Shown here one piece after another: positions 5,217 to 5,522 of a DNA stretch of 5,522 nt. Numbering within the stretch: the first letter of the stretch is position 1; every line of letters begins with the position of its first letter. This DNA is from an uncultured Clostridia bacterium. GTDB lineage: Bacteria; Bacillota; Clostridia; Christensenellales; Maliibacteriaceae. Location of the stretch: NCBI GenBank assembly GCA_934613185.1, contig CAKTSO010000126.1, forward strand, positions 1 to 5,522, read 5' to 3'. Below the pieces are notes generated by a model. That model ran no database searches. It saw only the letters and a list, made by a program, of their open reading frames with translations, and had not been told where the DNA came from. Made by a program: the position numbers and the translations under genes.

Positions 5217-5522
5217 TTATTTATTCGCCTTCGGGCCGCCCGCAAGATAGGCAAGCTCCTTGAAGCGCTTTTTGTCCACGCGGCGAAGGATCGCAACCAG
5301 TTCGTCGTCACCCATGACCGTGTTTCGCCCGACGGCGTATTCCCTGTCGACCTCGGCGCGCACGAGCGCCACGACGGGATCCTGCTTGGTGACGACGTCG
5401 TCGCCGTGCAGGCGGAAATAACCGTTCATCCAATGGGCGATGCCCGCAAGACCGCTGTGCGAATCGACGGCGACGGTGGCGGGGCGGTGCAAAATCGCGC
5501 CCGTGTCGAAGATGTTATAGAT
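5217..5522 (-). CDS. C-terminal part of a 2-isopropylmalate/Re-citrate synthase-like protein (partial)
   Basis: The last 101 residues of a protein whose start lies beyond the right edge; the frame is open to the window end. The visible part contains NIFDTGAILHRPATVAVD (3-20), the conserved-looking DSHSGLAGIAHWMNGYF (20-36), then DPVVALVRAEVDREYAVGRNT (48-68) and GDDELVAIL (71-79), ending in a lysine-rich tail. This resembles, from memory, the region after the TIM barrel in DRE-TIM metallolyases of the LeuA-like group (2-isopropylmalate, homocitrate and Re-citrate synthases of Clostridia), which condense acetyl-CoA with a 2-oxo acid. The metal-binding barrel motifs are outside the window, so neither the reaction nor the subgroup can be confirmed. 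The reading frame and stop are secure; the family call is moderate. It is followed by its own terminator and so is not co-transcribed with the lipid genes. Confidence 0.6.
   Translation of the reverse strand: MYNIFDTGAILHRPATVAVDSHSGLAGIAHWMNGYFRLHGDDVVTKQDPVVALVRAEVDREYAVGRNTVMGDDELVAILRRVDKKRFKELAYLAGGPKANK

Noticed and set aside
4529..5263. Plus-strand open frame (244 codons) opposite the acetyltransferase
   Set aside because: Arg/Ala-rich shadow crossing two intergenic regions, a promoter and a terminator.
5036..5311. N-terminal extension of the acetyltransferase frame up to 5311
   Set aside because: It would read through the promoter at 5087-5116 and the terminator at 5176-5205. ATG 5035 has a perfect ribosome site and matches the family N-terminus.
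1..5522. Mobile element, CRISPR, tRNA/rRNA, toxin-antitoxin or riboswitch
   Set aside because: No transposase, phage or repeat-array signal and no recognisable RNA fold was seen; all gaps are under 200 bp and are accounted for by promoters, leaders and terminators.

Overview
The window looks like a chromosomal stretch from a Gram-positive bacterium, most likely a GC-rich member of the Clostridia (gut Oscillospiraceae-like). This is inferred from strong AGGAGG-type ribosome binding sites, sigma-A promoters with extended -10 boxes, one TTG start, a GC content that by eye is in the mid-to-high 50s percent, and the gene families present. No tRNA, rRNA, CRISPR, insertion sequence or phage signal was found. 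All seven genes lie on the minus strand, so transcription runs from the right edge to the left.

Layout in order of transcription. 5522-5217 is the C-terminal end of a gene that resembles the 2-isopropylmalate / Re-citrate synthase superfamily, closed by a strong intrinsic terminator (5205-5176). A promoter (5116-5087) then starts a compact operon. It encodes a GNAT acetyltransferase of the arylalkylamine N-acetyltransferase-like type (5035-4544), a UgtP/MGDG-synthase-like glycosyltransferase with a TTG start (4505-3384), and a divergent PlsY-like membrane acyltransferase (3387-2722). The last two overlap by 4 bp (ATGA). No clear terminator follows. After 107 bp comes a DegV/FakB-like fatty-acid-binding protein (2614-1757) with its own near-consensus promoter and a terminator (1734-1699). 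Next is a diacylglycerol-kinase-family lipid kinase (1567-659), also with its own promoter and terminator. At the left edge is an OmpR/PhoB-type response regulator (504-1) that runs out of the window within its DNA-binding domain.

Four consecutive genes fit glycerolipid metabolism: a fatty-acid carrier (DegV/FakB), a PlsY-like acyltransferase (the family uses acyl-phosphate made from FakB-bound fatty acid), a diacylglycerol glycosyltransferase-like enzyme, and a DAG/lipid kinase. The acetyltransferase and response regulator flank this block. A 22-bp motif matching at 18 positions, containing two TTAA half-sites 11 bp apart, occurs just upstream of both degV and the response regulator gene. 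This suggests shared control, possibly by the response regulator itself.

I found no clearly new defence or mobile system. The most interesting points are the lipid-gene grouping, the altered catalytic motifs of the PlsY-like protein, and the shared upstream motif.
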